From an uncultured Colwellia sp. (GTDB taxonomy: Bacteria > Pseudomonadota > Gammaproteobacteria > Enterobacterales > Alteromonadaceae): a DNA stretch of 64,000 bases. The first letter of the stretch is position 1. Each line of letters starts with the position of its first letter. The notes beneath the pieces were generated by a model. It did not search any database and had not been told where the DNA came from. It saw only the letters and a program-made list of their open reading frames with translations. This document shows, one piece after another, positions 20,177 to 31,162 of this stretch. Where the stretch lies: assembly GCA_913058145.1 (NCBI GenBank), contig CAJXQM010000002.1, positions 62,001 through 126,000 of the forward strand, in the 5' to 3' direction. Both the position numbers and the translations under genes were made by a program.

Positions 20177-21655
20177 CTAAGTCTCTTCATCTTCTACACG
20201 AACACCCCAAACATCATGCTCGTCTGCATGAATAATTTGTACCCACATTAAGTCGCCAGGCTCAGCATCAAAGTCATCAGACAGATAAACTTTACCATCT
20301 ACTTCAGGTGCATCCATATAAGAGCGTCCTACAATACCAAGACCATTCACTTCATCAACAAGAATGAGATATTCTTGACCAATTCGAGCTTGAAGTTTAT
20401 CCGCACTGATTTTTGCTTGTACTGTCATAAAACGTTGCAGTCTGTTTTCCATCACGTCATCTGAAATATGATCAGGTAAAGCATTAGCCGTAGCGCCTTT
20501 AACTGGCGAGTATTTGAAACAACCAACACGGTCTAATTGTGCTTCTTCTAAAAAGTCTAATAACTCTTCAAACTCTTCTTCTGTTTCACCTGGGAAACCG
20601 ACAATAAAGGTTGAACGAATGACTAACTCAGGACACATTTCACGCCACTTGGCAATACGTTCTAACACGCGGTCTGAGCTACCAGGACGTTTCATTAATT
20701 TAAGAATGCGTTTATTTGCATGCTGAAAAGGAATGTCTAAATACGGTAGTATTTTACCCTCAGCCATTAATGGAATGATTTTATCAACATGCGGATACGG
20801 GTAAACATAATGTAGGCGTATCCAAACGCCCTGCTTCGCTAATTCTTCACATAACTGCTGCATGTGAGTTTTAACCGGCATACCATCCCAAAAATCTGTT
20901 TTATGTTTTACATCCACACCGTAAGCAGAAGTATCTTGGGAAATAACCAATAACTCTTTAACGCCAGCATCAACCAAACGTTTAGCTTCACCTAATACAT
21001 CACCAACCGGACGTGAGTCTAAATCGCCACGCATGGATGGAATAATACAGAATGTACAACGGTGATTACACCCTTCTGATATTTTTAAGTAAGCATAATG
21101 CTTAGGCGTAAGTTTAACCCCTTGCGGAGGTACTAAATCAATAAACGGATTATGCTTAGGTTTAGCGACATGTTTATGCACTTGTGTTAATACTTCATCA
21201 TAAGCATGAGGACCAGTAACGCCTAAAACATTTGGGTGAAGCTCAATAATTTCATCTTTCTTAACACCTAAACAACCGGTAACCAACACTTTACCATTTG
21301 CAGCTAGTGCTTCGCCAATGGTATCCAGTGATTCTTGTACTGCCGAATCGATGAAACCACAGGTATTTACTATCACTAATTCAGCATCGTCATAGCTATT
21401 CGTTACATCATAACCTTCAGTGCGAAGTTGAGTAAGAATGCGTTCGCTGTCGACAAGATTCTTTGGGCAACCGAGACTTACGAAGCCTACCTTTGCAGCG
21501 CGTTTTGACTCTGGATGTGATGTAACAACTTCTTGATGTTGCTCTTCAATCATTTTAGATGGAATGTCTAACGTTGTTGTTTGGCTTTCGGCAGAATTAC
21601 TACTTTTCTTAGATTCTTGTGGGTCAAATTTTTCTACGGTCATGTTTTGTCTCAA
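20177..21655 (-). CDS. rimO: Ribosomal protein S12 methylthiotransferase RimO
   Basis: [48 protein letters not shown]; start may be 21643 (MTVEKF). Confidence 0.96.
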   Translation of the reverse strand: MRQNMTVEKFDPQESKKSSNSAESQTTTLDIPSKMIEEQHQEVVTSHPESKRAAKVGFVSLGCPKNLVDSERILTQLRTEGYDVTNSYDDAELVIVNTCGFIDSAVQESLDTIGEALAANGKVLVTGCLGVKKDEIIELHPNVLGVTGPHAYDEVLTQVHKHVAKPKHNPFIDLVPPQGVKLTPKHYAYLKISEGCNHRCTFCIIPSMRGDLDSRPVGDVLGEAKRLVDAGVKELLVISQDTSAYGVDVKHKTDFWDGMPVKTHMQQLCEELAKQGVWIRLHYVYPYPHVDKIIPLMAEGKILPYLDIPFQHANKRILKLMKRPGSSDRVLERIAKWREMCPELVIRSTFIVGFPGETEEEFEELLDFLEEAQLDRVGCFKYSPVKGATANALPDHISDDVMENRLQRFMTVQAKISADKLQARIGQEYLILVDEVNGLGIVGRSYMDAPEVDGKVYLSDDFDAEPGDLMWVQIIHADEHDVWGVRVEDEET

Positions 21656-22025
21656 CTTGCTCTATATTTTATTACCGGGGCTTTAACTAATAGAGAGCAG
21701 CCTCATAAGTGGTGATTTAACTACCTTGATTGCAAATTTAATGTCTTTACTAAGGTACTTGTTTAATACGCGGGATTATACAGCAATGTAGGGAGAGGAT
21801 GAATAATTAGTTTTCAGAGATTTTTTCTTGATTAAAGAACAAAAAAAATAGCTGAATTTTCAATTCAAAATTCCCTTTAAGCCTTTAGTTAAAACCTTGA
21901 ATTATTTTCGCAAAATATACCGTAGTTGTCTCCATCCCTTTAATGTTTGGAAAAAATTTATATTAAATATATGGCTTCAGCACATGAATTTATCTAATGT
22001 CGATTAAATATAAGCCCAGCCAGAG

Positions 22026-22280
22026 TTAATGTTTTTGTTGATCTAGTCCCTGAACGTTTGGTATTCCAACCAAAGATGGCGGTGCTTTACTGCCATCGTA
22101 GTTGACCGCATAGAGTTTTCCGGTGTACTGTTGGATATCCAGTGGGCCATATGAGATTGTTACCATAGTAACCACTCTTTTATTATTGACCCAATAAAAA
22201 CTTCCTATATTGTCTTTACCATTTAATCGAAATAAGTATTTAACGACTTCCCCTAACGAAATTAAAAGGGTTAAAATCAA
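22026..22280 (-). pseudogene. Possible remnant of an S9-type peptidase/alpha-beta hydrolase N-terminal domain
   Basis: GKDNIGSFYWVNNKRVVTMVTISYGPLDIQQYTGKLYAVNYDGSK resembles the beta-propeller start of S9 peptidases; remainder absent. Confidence 0.45.
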
Positions 22281-22394
22281 TTTACCTGTTTTGTACTATT
22301 TGGTGGGAACAGCAAGTTTTTTTTACTGATCCTTAATTACATTCTATGACAATATTAATTTTAAAATACTTGACTACATGAGAAAACTGAGGAA

Positions 22395-24194
22395 ATGATG
22401 AACAATAATAACTTAAATAAAAGTTACAGTATCGTTAGCTTATTAGCCTTTATCGGACTTTTATTTTATAGCACTAACTTAATGGCTGATGATCAAGTCT
22501 CTATAAGTGCCAATGAACAGTTAACGCAAATTATTGATGAAAGATGGGATTTTTCATTAAAAGAAAATCCTTTATCTGCAACTCGTGCTGGCGTGAATAA
22601 ATATAATCATTTACTTAACCGAGTATCATCGAAAGATAACGATAGACGCCTTGCAGCAGAGCGCGTATTTCTTACGCGTTTAATCGATATTGATATTAAG
22701 ACACTTTCCGCAGAAAATCGCATTAATCATCAGTTACTTCAATGGGTAATAAAAGGTGCTATAGATGGCTATCAATTAAATTTATCTCGTATACCACTGA
22801 ATACTTTTAGTAGTTTTTATCTGTCAGTACTTAACATGAGTAATGGTTTGGTGATGAATAATATTGAAGATTATCAAGACTATATTTCCCGGTTAAATGA
22901 TATACCTCGATATTTTAATGAAAATATCATCAATATGCGCACCGGTATTGAAACCGATTTTACGCTACCAAAAATTGTTGTTGAAGGTATACTTCCTACC
23001 GTTCAGGCACAGATATATCAAGACCCAACAAAAAGCAGTTTATATAAACCGTTTTTGAATATTAATAACACTATCTCTTTAGCAAACCAAACACTTCTTA
23101 GAGCTCATGCTAAGCAAGCTATATCAAAATCTGCGATACCTGCTTTTACAACATTTACTGAGTTTTTTGGTGGCGAATATTTACAAGCCGCCTCAAAAAA
23201 TATTGGCGCAGCGCAAATGAATAATGGTAAAGCTTATTATGCTCATCAAATTAAAACCTACACTACATTAACTAATATATCTGCTAGACAAATACATCAA
23301 ACCGGACTTAGCGAAGTAAAACGTATCCGAGAAGAAATGTCCGCCATTATCAAGGAGCTTAACTTTACTGGCACCTTTGAAGAGTTCACTCAATTTCTTA
23401 GAACAGATCCACAGTTTTATGCAAAATCAGCCAAGGAACTTCTCAAAGAAGCGTCTTATATTGCCAAACGAATAGATTATGTGATGCCTGAGTTTTTTGG
23501 AAAACTGCCTCGAAATCCTTACGGTGTTGTGCCAGTACCTAAAGAGATCGCGCCAAACTATACTACGGCATCATATAATAATGCATTAGTTGGTGGTAAT
23601 CGTGGTGGTGCCTACTGGTTAAATACTTATCAATTAGATCAACGACCTTTATATGAACTTACTGCGCTAACATTACATGAAGCAGTACCTGGTCATCACC
23701 ATCAATCTGCTATCTCAAGTGAACTACAAAATGTACCTAAGTTCCGTTTAGCGCTATATTTTAGTGCTTATGGAGAAGGATGGGGGTTGTACTCGGAAAA
23801 ATTAGGCGTTGAAATGGGCGTTTATGATACACCATATGATAATTTTGGACGCCTAAGTTATGAAATGTGGCGGGCTTGTCGATTAGTTATCGATACAGGT
23901 ATACATGCTCAAGGCTGGAGTAGACAACAAGGTGTCGATTTCCTTTCTAGTAATACCTCATTATCTCAAGCTAATGTTAGAGCCGAGATAGATCGTTATA
24001 TATCATGGCCAGGACAGGCGCTTTCATATAAATTAGGTGAACTCGCCATTTGGAAATTTAGAAATAAAGCTGAAAAAGCCTTAGGAGACAGGTTTAGTCT
24101 TCGCGATTTTCATGATGCATTGTTAGGTAACGGTGCATTGCCACTTACAATGGTTGAAGCAGAAATTGATCGATTTATTGCTGCGAGTAATTAG
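22395..24194 (+). CDS. DUF885 family protein (putative metallopeptidase-like lipoprotein/exported)
   Basis: LHEAVPGHHHQSAIS motif, 599 aa. Confidence 0.9.
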   Translation: MMNNNNLNKSYSIVSLLAFIGLLFYSTNLMADDQVSISANEQLTQIIDERWDFSLKENPLSATRAGVNKYNHLLNRVSSKDNDRRLAAERVFLTRLIDIDIKTLSAENRINHQLLQWVIKGAIDGYQLNLSRIPLNTFSSFYLSVLNMSNGLVMNNIEDYQDYISRLNDIPRYFNENIINMRTGIETDFTLPKIVVEGILPTVQAQIYQDPTKSSLYKPFLNINNTISLANQTLLRAHAKQAISKSAIPAFTTFTEFFGGEYLQAASKNIGAAQMNNGKAYYAHQIKTYTTLTNISARQIHQTGLSEVKRIREEMSAIIKELNFTGTFEEFTQFLRTDPQFYAKSAKELLKEASYIAKRIDYVMPEFFGKLPRNPYGVVPVPKEIAPNYTTASYNNALVGGNRGGAYWLNTYQLDQRPLYELTALTLHEAVPGHHHQSAISSELQNVPKFRLALYFSAYGEGWGLYSEKLGVEMGVYDTPYDNFGRLSYEMWRACRLVIDTGIHAQGWSRQQGVDFLSSNTSLSQANVRAEIDRYISWPGQALSYKLGELAIWKFRNKAEKALGDRFSLRDFHDALLGNGALPLTMVEAEIDRFIAASN

Positions 24195-24391
24195 TTATCA
24201 CCTTGGTTAGACGTTTATTATTTCTTATTATAGATACATAGCCAAGGTTATTAATCAAAGGGCATCCGGAGTAATAGAATCGAACTCATTCTCTTTTATT
24301 GCATTAGTTTAGGCTTATAATGCTGATTACTTAGAGAGTTTAGATTGTAAATACGTTAAGGAGTTTAAAGCTTCTAAATCATAATTTATCC

Positions 24392-25681
24392 TCAAACTTT
24401 CATATTCAACTGATGTTTTTTCAACTTCCTATATAAGGTTCTAACGCTTATTTCTAAATTTTCAGCAATAGTTATTGGTTGATTACCGTATTGATTAAGT
24501 AGCTTGATTATGTGCTCTTTTTCGTTTGACATCAGGTTAGTTGAGTTGTTATTTATCTTGTTTAAAACAATAACACTGTTGGGTAAGTTTTCAACGTTTA
24601 TTAAGTCATCATCGCTTAATAGAGCACTTCGTTGAACGATATTTTTAAGCTCTCTGACATTACCTGGATAATGATAATGAGCTAACGCAGTTAACGCTTC
24701 AGTAGTAAATTTTTTCGATGAAAATTCACTTTTTAATAATAAATGCTCTGCTAAAATTGATACATCAGACTTTCTAGCTCTTAGTGTTGGTAAGCTTATT
24801 GGAAAAGCGGCAATACGGTAATACAAATCTTCTCGAAACTCGCCTTCTGTCACCATTTTTTCTAAATTTTTGTGACTAGCACAAATCAATCTAAAGTTGG
24901 CCATTTCCTTTTCAACACTCCCCACACGTCGATAATAGCCTGTTTCAAGTAATCGTAATAATTTTACTTGTAAATTAAGTGGGACATCGCCTATTTCATC
25001 TAAAAATAAAGTGCCGCCATTTGACATACAAACTAAACCATCTTTGCGAGTGCTAGCTCCGGTAAATGCACCTTTCTCATGACCGAATAATTCGGATTCA
25101 AATAAAGATTCATTGAGTCCGGTGCATTCAACCTCTATAAAAGGCTTATTAGCTCGCTTACTGGCTTGATGTATTGATAATGCGGCGAGTTCTTTACCTG
25201 TACCTGTCTCACCTTGTAATAATATGCTGATATTACTATTTGCACTGCGAGTGATCATTTTTAAGAGTTCTTGAAATGGCCTACTTTTACCTATTAATTT
25301 ACTATCGCTACTAATACTACTAGCAAAATCAACTTTTTCGAGTATTTCTAAAAAGCCAATCGTCATGCCATTGTTATCTTTAACTGGTTTCATCAAAATA
25401 TTACAATAAGTATCTCCTGATCCTGTTTTATGAATGTGCAGTGCTGAGCTGTTTTTACCTGTTTCTTTACATGATGATAGAGGACAAGCTTCCCCTCTTT
25501 GATCACAAGGTTTGTTGAAATTATGTGATACCCCGTAGCACTTACTTTTCCCCAGTATTACTTTCGTCGTGTAGGTATCACGGTAAGCCTGATTAACCGC
25601 TTCAATTGAGTAATCATGTGTGATGAATATTGCTGGTTTCTCAACAGATTCGATAATTGCTTGAATAGTTTGATGTACCAA
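24392..25681 (-). CDS. PAS domain sigma-54-dependent transcriptional activator
   Basis: [22 protein letters not shown], Fis-type HTH at C-terminus; Cys-rich PAS region ([26 protein letters not shown]). Confidence 0.93.
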   Translation of the reverse strand: MVHQTIQAIIESVEKPAIFITHDYSIEAVNQAYRDTYTTKVILGKSKCYGVSHNFNKPCDQRGEACPLSSCKETGKNSSALHIHKTGSGDTYCNILMKPVKDNNGMTIGFLEILEKVDFASSISSDSKLIGKSRPFQELLKMITRSANSNISILLQGETGTGKELAALSIHQASKRANKPFIEVECTGLNESLFESELFGHEKGAFTGASTRKDGLVCMSNGGTLFLDEIGDVPLNLQVKLLRLLETGYYRRVGSVEKEMANFRLICASHKNLEKMVTEGEFREDLYYRIAAFPISLPTLRARKSDVSILAEHLLLKSEFSSKKFTTEALTALAHYHYPGNVRELKNIVQRSALLSDDDLINVENLPNSVIVLNKINNNSTNLMSNEKEHIIKLLNQYGNQPITIAENLEISVRTLYRKLKKHQLNMKV

Positions 25682-25705
25682 TTGTATTTCACCTTAAAAT
25701 AACTT

Positions 25706-25719
25706 TGTCAAAAATGACA
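25706..25719. promoter_or_regulatory. Candidate activator (UAS) site TGTCA-N4-TGACA
   Basis: Perfect 5-bp-arm inverted repeat between divergent sigma-54 activator and cydA; a second TGAC-N10-GTCA at 25725-25742. Confidence 0.5.
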
Positions 25720-25832
25720 CTGATTGACGCTATTTAATGTCATTTGTGTCTTGATTAAAAGCTTATTTTAATCACCTATTCTCATTTGCTTTTATTTTCT
25801 TATATTTCAATTACTTACATTTATTTTATTTA

Positions 25833-25848
25833 TGGTATGTTTATTGCT
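25833..25848 (+). promoter_or_regulatory. Candidate sigma-54 promoter upstream of cydA
   Basis: TGGTATGTTTATTGCT, GG-N10-GC spacing, about 115 bp downstream of the inverted repeats. Confidence 0.5.
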
Positions 25849-26277
25849 TATACTAGGTAAATGTGGTTTAAAGATTAGATAAAATGTTTACACAACCGTT
25901 TGTTTGACCATTAGTACTTTTATCAGGGATTTTAGGGATAAGTTAATCTTTATTGAATAAAGACAAAAATATAAAATTTTCATATCATTTTATATAATTA
26001 TTGGCCGAAACTTTACTCATTTAAATTTTGTAAAAAAGAGGTTATAATTAACATTAGCAAAAACTAAATTAATGAATAGTAATTTAGTCAGACCTAATGT
26101 CTTATAATCTACTTAAAGCTAAAGAAGATAAAATTATGAAAGCGAATGGAATTGGATTGGATATTTAATAGGTTATAAGTTCTAAGCAATTAATATTTCG
26201 GAAAAACGTCTTTAAACATAAAAGTAAAAATCAGTAACTATGTGCTGTAAATAAACAGTACAAGGAGAGTAATTAAA

Positions 26278-27864
26278 ATGATCAGTGAAGCGTTAGTTGA
26301 ATTATCACGGTGGCAGTTTGCTATTACTGCACTATTCCATTTCTTGTTTGTTCCCTTAACCATCGGTTTAACATGGATTCTAGTGATTATGGAATCCGTT
26401 TATGTGATGACCGGCCGTGAGATTTATCGGGACATGACAAAGTTTTGGGGAAAGCTATTTGGTATTAACTTTGCCATTGGTGTGGCCACCGGCCTCACCA
26501 TGGAATTTGAATTTGGTACAAATTGGTCATACTATTCTCACTATGTGGGTGATGTTTTTGGTGCACCGTTAGCGATTGAAGGTTTAATGGCCTTTTTTCT
26601 TGAATCTACCTTCGTAGGAATGTTCTTCTTAGGTTGGGAAAGATTAAGTAAACGACAGCATTTAGTGGGCACATTTTTGATGGCGTTGGGTACAAACTTT
26701 TCTGCGCTATGGATATTAATTGCTAATGGCTGGATGCAAAACCCAGTGGGAAGTGAATTCAACTACATGACAATGCGAATGGAGTTGGTCAGCTTTAGTG
26801 AAATTATTTTTAATCCAGTTGCGCAAGTTAAATTCATTCATACCGTAGCAGGCGGTTATGTTGCTGGTGCAATGTTTGTGTTAAGCATTAGTAGTTATTA
26901 CTTACTTAAAGGTAGAGACGTGGCGTTTGCTAAACGTTCTTTTTCGGTTGCTGCCGGTTTTGGTTTAGCCGCGATATTTTCCGTTATTCTACTAGGTGAT
27001 GAATCAGGCTATGAAGTAGGTGAAGTACAAAGAGTAAAACTTGCGGCTATTGAAGCGGAATATCATACCGAACCAGCGCCTGCAGCATTTACCTTAATAG
27101 GCCTACCTGATGATGAAGCAATGGAAACTCATTATGCAGTGAAAATTCCCTATGCGTTGGGCCTTATTGCCACGCGTTCTTTAGATGGCGAAGTGATGGG
27201 TTTACGCGATTTACAAAAAGCACATGAACCGCGTATTCGCAACGGCATGATTGCATATAAGTACTTAGTTAAATTACGTAATGGCGAAGACACGCCTGAG
27301 AATATTGCTAAATTTAATGAAACGAAACAAGATCTTGGTTACGGATTACTACTTAAACGCTACACCGATAATGTAGTTGATGCGACCGAAGCACAAATAC
27401 AGATGGCGGTTAAAGATTCAACCCCCCCTGTTGCCCCTATTTTTTGGGCATTTAGAATGATGGTGGCTTCTGGCATGATTATGTTGGTGTTATTTTGTTT
27501 AGCCTTTTATTTTAACGCTCGACGTCAAATTGAACAAAAACGTTGGTTGTTAAAATCATTATTTATTGCACTTCCATTGCCCTGGATAGCTATCGAAACC
27601 GGTTGGTTTGTTGCTGAGTTTGGTCGTCAGCCTTGGGCTATTAGTGAAATATTGCCAACGTTTTTATCTACCTCAAGTTTAGCGGCAAGCGATGTGTTAT
27701 TTTCTCTTGTTGCCTTCATCATTGTTTATAGCATTTTGTTTGTGATTGAAATGTACTTGATGATTAAGTTTGCTCGTTTAGGTCCTAGTTCATTACATAC
27801 CGGACGTTATCATTTTGAACAAGCACCAGAGTTAACATCTGGTCTTCGCAGCCAGAATTCTTAA
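26278..27864 (+). CDS. cydA: Cytochrome bd ubiquinol oxidase subunit I
   Basis: [25 protein letters not shown]; followed by cydB. Confidence 0.97.
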   Translation: MISEALVELSRWQFAITALFHFLFVPLTIGLTWILVIMESVYVMTGREIYRDMTKFWGKLFGINFAIGVATGLTMEFEFGTNWSYYSHYVGDVFGAPLAIEGLMAFFLESTFVGMFFLGWERLSKRQHLVGTFLMALGTNFSALWILIANGWMQNPVGSEFNYMTMRMELVSFSEIIFNPVAQVKFIHTVAGGYVAGAMFVLSISSYYLLKGRDVAFAKRSFSVAAGFGLAAIFSVILLGDESGYEVGEVQRVKLAAIEAEYHTEPAPAAFTLIGLPDDEAMETHYAVKIPYALGLIATRSLDGEVMGLRDLQKAHEPRIRNGMIAYKYLVKLRNGEDTPENIAKFNETKQDLGYGLLLKRYTDNVVDATEAQIQMAVKDSTPPVAPIFWAFRMMVASGMIMLVLFCLAFYFNARRQIEQKRWLLKSLFIALPLPWIAIETGWFVAEFGRQPWAISEILPTFLSTSSLAASDVLFSLVAFIIVYSILFVIEMYLMIKFARLGPSSLHTGRYHFEQAPELTSGLRSQNS

Positions 27865-27874
27865 GGAGAGCTAC

Positions 27875-29029
27875 ATGTTTGATTACGAAACATTAAAATT
27901 TTTATGGTGGTGCTTAATCGGTTTTCTATTTATCGGTTTTGCAGTCACTGATGGTATGGATATGGGCGTAGGGGGTTTGTTACCCTTTGTTGCCAAAAAA
28001 GATGTTGAAAGCCGCGTTGTTATTAATACTGTCGGTCCACATTGGGATGGCAACCAAGTTTGGTTTATTACCGCAGGCGCTTCTCTATTCGCCGCATGGC
28101 CTTTAGTTTATGCGACCGCATTTAGCGGCTTTTATTTTGCGATGATGTTAACGCTATTTAGTTTATTTTTACGTCCGCTTGCTTTTGATTATCGTAGTAA
28201 AATAGACTCGTTAAAATGGCGCACTAACTGGGATAAAGCATTATTTGTTGGCTCTATGGTACCTCCCCTGGTGTTTGGTGTTGCTTTCGGTAATTTATTA
28301 CAAGGCGTGCCATTTGGGTTTGATTCATTAATGCGCGTAACCTATACCGGATCATTTTTCGCTTTGTTTACTCCTTTTACTCTTTTAACAGGCGTAGTGA
28401 GTGTCGCTATGATGTTAATGCATGGTTCAACGTGGTTGGTAATGCGCACAGATGCTGATGTGGCGAAACGTTCAGCTAATATTGGTCGTGTGGTGGCAGT
28501 TGTGTTATCACTGGCTTTTGCGCTTGCTGGTGTAATGGTTTGGCAAAGTATTGATGGCTATTGGGTTGTAAGTACTATTGACACCATGGGACAAGCACAA
28601 CCCACAATTAAGGAAGTAACCACAGGTGCTGGTGCTTGGCTAACTAATTACCAAGAGAATCCAATATTATGGCTAGTGCCTGCTATTGGGTTAATTACAC
28701 CATTTTTGGTTGCGCTTTTGTTAAGTATAAAAAACAAAAGCACCTCAGTAAAAGTAGCCGCTTTTATCGGAAGCTCTTTTACCATTGTCAGTGTAATTTT
28801 AACCGCTGGTATTGCTATGTTCCCATTTGTTATGCCATCAAGTAGCATTCCAAATCACAGCTTATTAATGTGGGATACTGTTTCTAGTGAAGGAACGTTA
28901 GGTTTAATGCTTGCTGTAGTCGCCTTTTTTGTTCCCATTATTCTTGGTTATACCCTTTGGTGTTACAAAAAAATGTGGCGTACCGTTACCGTGGCTGAAA
29001 TTGAGCAAAACAATCACACAGCCTATTAA
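27875..29029 (+). CDS. cydB: Cytochrome bd ubiquinol oxidase subunit II
   Basis: MFDYETLKFLWWCLIGFLFIGFAVTDGMDMGVGGLLPF. Confidence 0.97.
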   Translation: MFDYETLKFLWWCLIGFLFIGFAVTDGMDMGVGGLLPFVAKKDVESRVVINTVGPHWDGNQVWFITAGASLFAAWPLVYATAFSGFYFAMMLTLFSLFLRPLAFDYRSKIDSLKWRTNWDKALFVGSMVPPLVFGVAFGNLLQGVPFGFDSLMRVTYTGSFFALFTPFTLLTGVVSVAMMLMHGSTWLVMRTDADVAKRSANIGRVVAVVLSLAFALAGVMVWQSIDGYWVVSTIDTMGQAQPTIKEVTTGAGAWLTNYQENPILWLVPAIGLITPFLVALLLSIKNKSTSVKVAAFIGSSFTIVSVILTAGIAMFPFVMPSSSIPNHSLLMWDTVSSEGTLGLMLAVVAFFVPIILGYTLWCYKKMWRTVTVAEIEQNNHTAY

Positions 29030-29138
29030 TTTGGTTGGTATAACGCGACTAAACATGACCAAACAAGGTTAAATAAAGCTGAGCATAACTAAGCAAAGTT
29101 GAGCTCAGCAATATTAAAAAAGAATAGAGGAAAATATT

Positions 29139-29270
29139 ATGTGGTATTTCAGTTGGATTTTAGGTGTATTACTCGCAGTGTCTTTGGGCATAATTAATGT
29201 GATGTGGTACGAAATGGAACAGCATGTAGACAATGTTGCTAAAGATCAAGATAGCGACGATCAACCATAA
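29139..29270 (+). CDS. cydX: CydX/CbdX-like small subunit of cytochrome bd oxidase
   Basis: MWYFSWILGVLLAVSLGIINVMWYEMEQHVDNVAKDQDSDDQP; typical MWYFxWxLG start, between cydB and cydD; not in the supplied ORF track. Confidence 0.93.
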   Translation: MWYFSWILGVLLAVSLGIINVMWYEMEQHVDNVAKDQDSDDQP

Positions 29271-29325
29271 AGTAAAACGAATGCGCAGCATTGAAAAATA
29301 ATGGGCCAGTATTAAGTGGATTACT

Positions 29326-31140
29326 ATGACAGAGAAAACTAAACAGCAAAAGAAGCAGGTTAATCACTGGCTCAAATCTCAAAAAAAATATGCCCACGGC
29401 AGGTTAAGCCGGGCTATTGCGTTGGGATCATTAAATGGACTATTAATGATCGTACAAACCGCAATACTGGCTTACCTTATTAATTTAGTCATATTTGCTA
29501 GTAATGAAGCGGGTTTGAATAATGGTTCAAGTAGTAATACCTTAAGTAATACCTTAAGTAATAGTGTTCTTACTAATATTAGTGATGGGGTTATTTTTAC
29601 CGACATCACTATGATAAGTATGGCATTAGTGGCTGTTATTCTTTGTCGTGCGGCATTGGGCTACTTTAGTGAATGTTATAGCCGTCGTGGTGCCATGGAT
29701 ATTAAAACAAATATTCGCTCACGACTGCTTAATCGCTTATTTCAGCTTGGCCCTGCTTACACGCAAACTAAGGGGAGTGCTAAAGTAGCGCATTTACTGC
29801 ATCAAGGTGTTGATTCATTAGAAGATTATTTTGCTGGCTATCTTCCTGTCATTGCCTACTGCGCAGTTATACCGTTAGCAATACTTATTGCCGTATTTCC
29901 CATTGATTGGCAATCAGGATTAATTCTATTATTTACCGCGCCTATGGTACCGTTTTTCATGATACTTATCGGTCATAAAGCACAACGTTTAAACGAAGAG
30001 CATTGGGCTAAATTACAGCGAATGAGCAGTCATTTTTTGGATATTATCCAAGGATTAACACAGCTTAAAATATTCAATGCCTCCCGTAGAGAAATAGCCG
30101 CCGTCAAAAAAATCAGTGATGACTATGGCGATGAAACTATGGGCATTTTAAAAATTGCTTTTCTCTCTTCATTTGTCTTAGAGTTTTTAGCTTCTATTTC
30201 AATCGCATTAGTCGCCGTTATTTTAGGCTTTCGATTATATTATGGCGATGTTGATTATATTTTTGCCTTATGGGTTTTATTACTCGCCCCTGAATTTTAT
30301 TTACCTTTTAGACAACTTGGCACCCAGTATCATGCCAAAATGGCGGGTGTTTCAGCAGCAGAAGATCTGATTGAAGTACTTAATGAACCACAGATACAAG
30401 TTAGCCAACAAGACACCTTTATAGCGCCTTTCACTATCAACCTTGTGCAAGCAGAATTCGCCTACCCCGAACGGAGCAATGCATTAACAAACGTTACTAT
30501 TGAGTTTTCATCTCACGGTTTATATGCCGTCATTGGTGACAGTGGTTCGGGAAAATCAACCTTAACAGACATGGTATTAGGCTTTGTTCAACCAAACGCT
30601 GGCCAGGTGATGATAAACGATAAACCGTTAACCTCTGCTAACCGTGATCAATGGTTAAAACATTGCGGATGGATCTCACAACAGGCACAAATTTTTTATG
30701 GCTCCTTAGCGTTTAATGTCGCCATGTCAGACGATTATCAAGATGAATTGGTGCTTGAAGCGCTTGAAAAATCGGGGTTAGCAAGCTTTGTACAAACACT
30801 TGAGCAAGGTATTAAGAGTACAATTGGCGAAGCCGGTGCAGGAATTTCTGGTGGACAAGCCCAGCGCTTGGCCCTAGCACGAGTCTTTTATCATCAGCCC
30901 GATGTGCTTATTCTGGATGAGCCAACAAGTCATCTGGATCAGCAAACTGAAAAAATAATTACTTCTTCAATAAATGCCTATGCTAAAAATCATATCGTGA
31001 TTGTTATTGCCCACCGTTTACATACCGTTATTGAAGCTAAAAACATCATTGTACTTGAACAAGGAAAAGTCATTGAATCTGGCACACACCAATCATTGTT
31101 AAACCATGATGGCTATTACGCAGGAATGGTTTCACTATGA
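29326..31140 (+). CDS. cydD: Heterodimeric ABC exporter CydDC subunit CydD
   Basis: ABC exporter with Walker A GDSGSGKST, signature ISGGQAQRLALAR; position in cyd operon. Confidence 0.93.
   Translation: MTEKTKQQKKQVNHWLKSQKKYAHGRLSRAIALGSLNGLLMIVQTAILAYLINLVIFASNEAGLNNGSSSNTLSNTLSNSVLTNISDGVIFTDITMISMALVAVILCRAALGYFSECYSRRGAMDIKTNIRSRLLNRLFQLGPAYTQTKGSAKVAHLLHQGVDSLEDYFAGYLPVIAYCAVIPLAILIAVFPIDWQSGLILLFTAPMVPFFMILIGHKAQRLNEEHWAKLQRMSSHFLDIIQGLTQLKIFNASRREIAAVKKISDDYGDETMGILKIAFLSSFVLEFLASISIALVAVILGFRLYYGDVDYIFALWVLLLAPEFYLPFRQLGTQYHAKMAGVSAAEDLIEVLNEPQIQVSQQDTFIAPFTINLVQAEFAYPERSNALTNVTIEFSSHGLYAVIGDSGSGKSTLTDMVLGFVQPNAGQVMINDKPLTSANRDQWLKHCGWISQQAQIFYGSLAFNVAMSDDYQDELVLEALEKSGLASFVQTLEQGIKSTIGEAGAGISGGQAQRLALARVFYHQPDVLILDEPTSHLDQQTEKIITSSINAYAKNHIVIVIAHRLHTVIEAKNIIVLEQGKVIESGTHQSLLNHDGYYAGMVSL
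29533..29563. repeat. 12-bp tandem repeat (agtaatacctta) in cydD
   Basis: Two full copies plus partial third, in frame (SNTLSNTLSN). Confidence 0.85.
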
Positions 31141-31162
31141 ATAAGTATATGGAGGTAAATTT

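Noticed and set aside
25682-26277. Canonical Fnr box (TTGAT-N4-ATCAA) upstream of cydA
   Set aside because: No convincing match found by eye.
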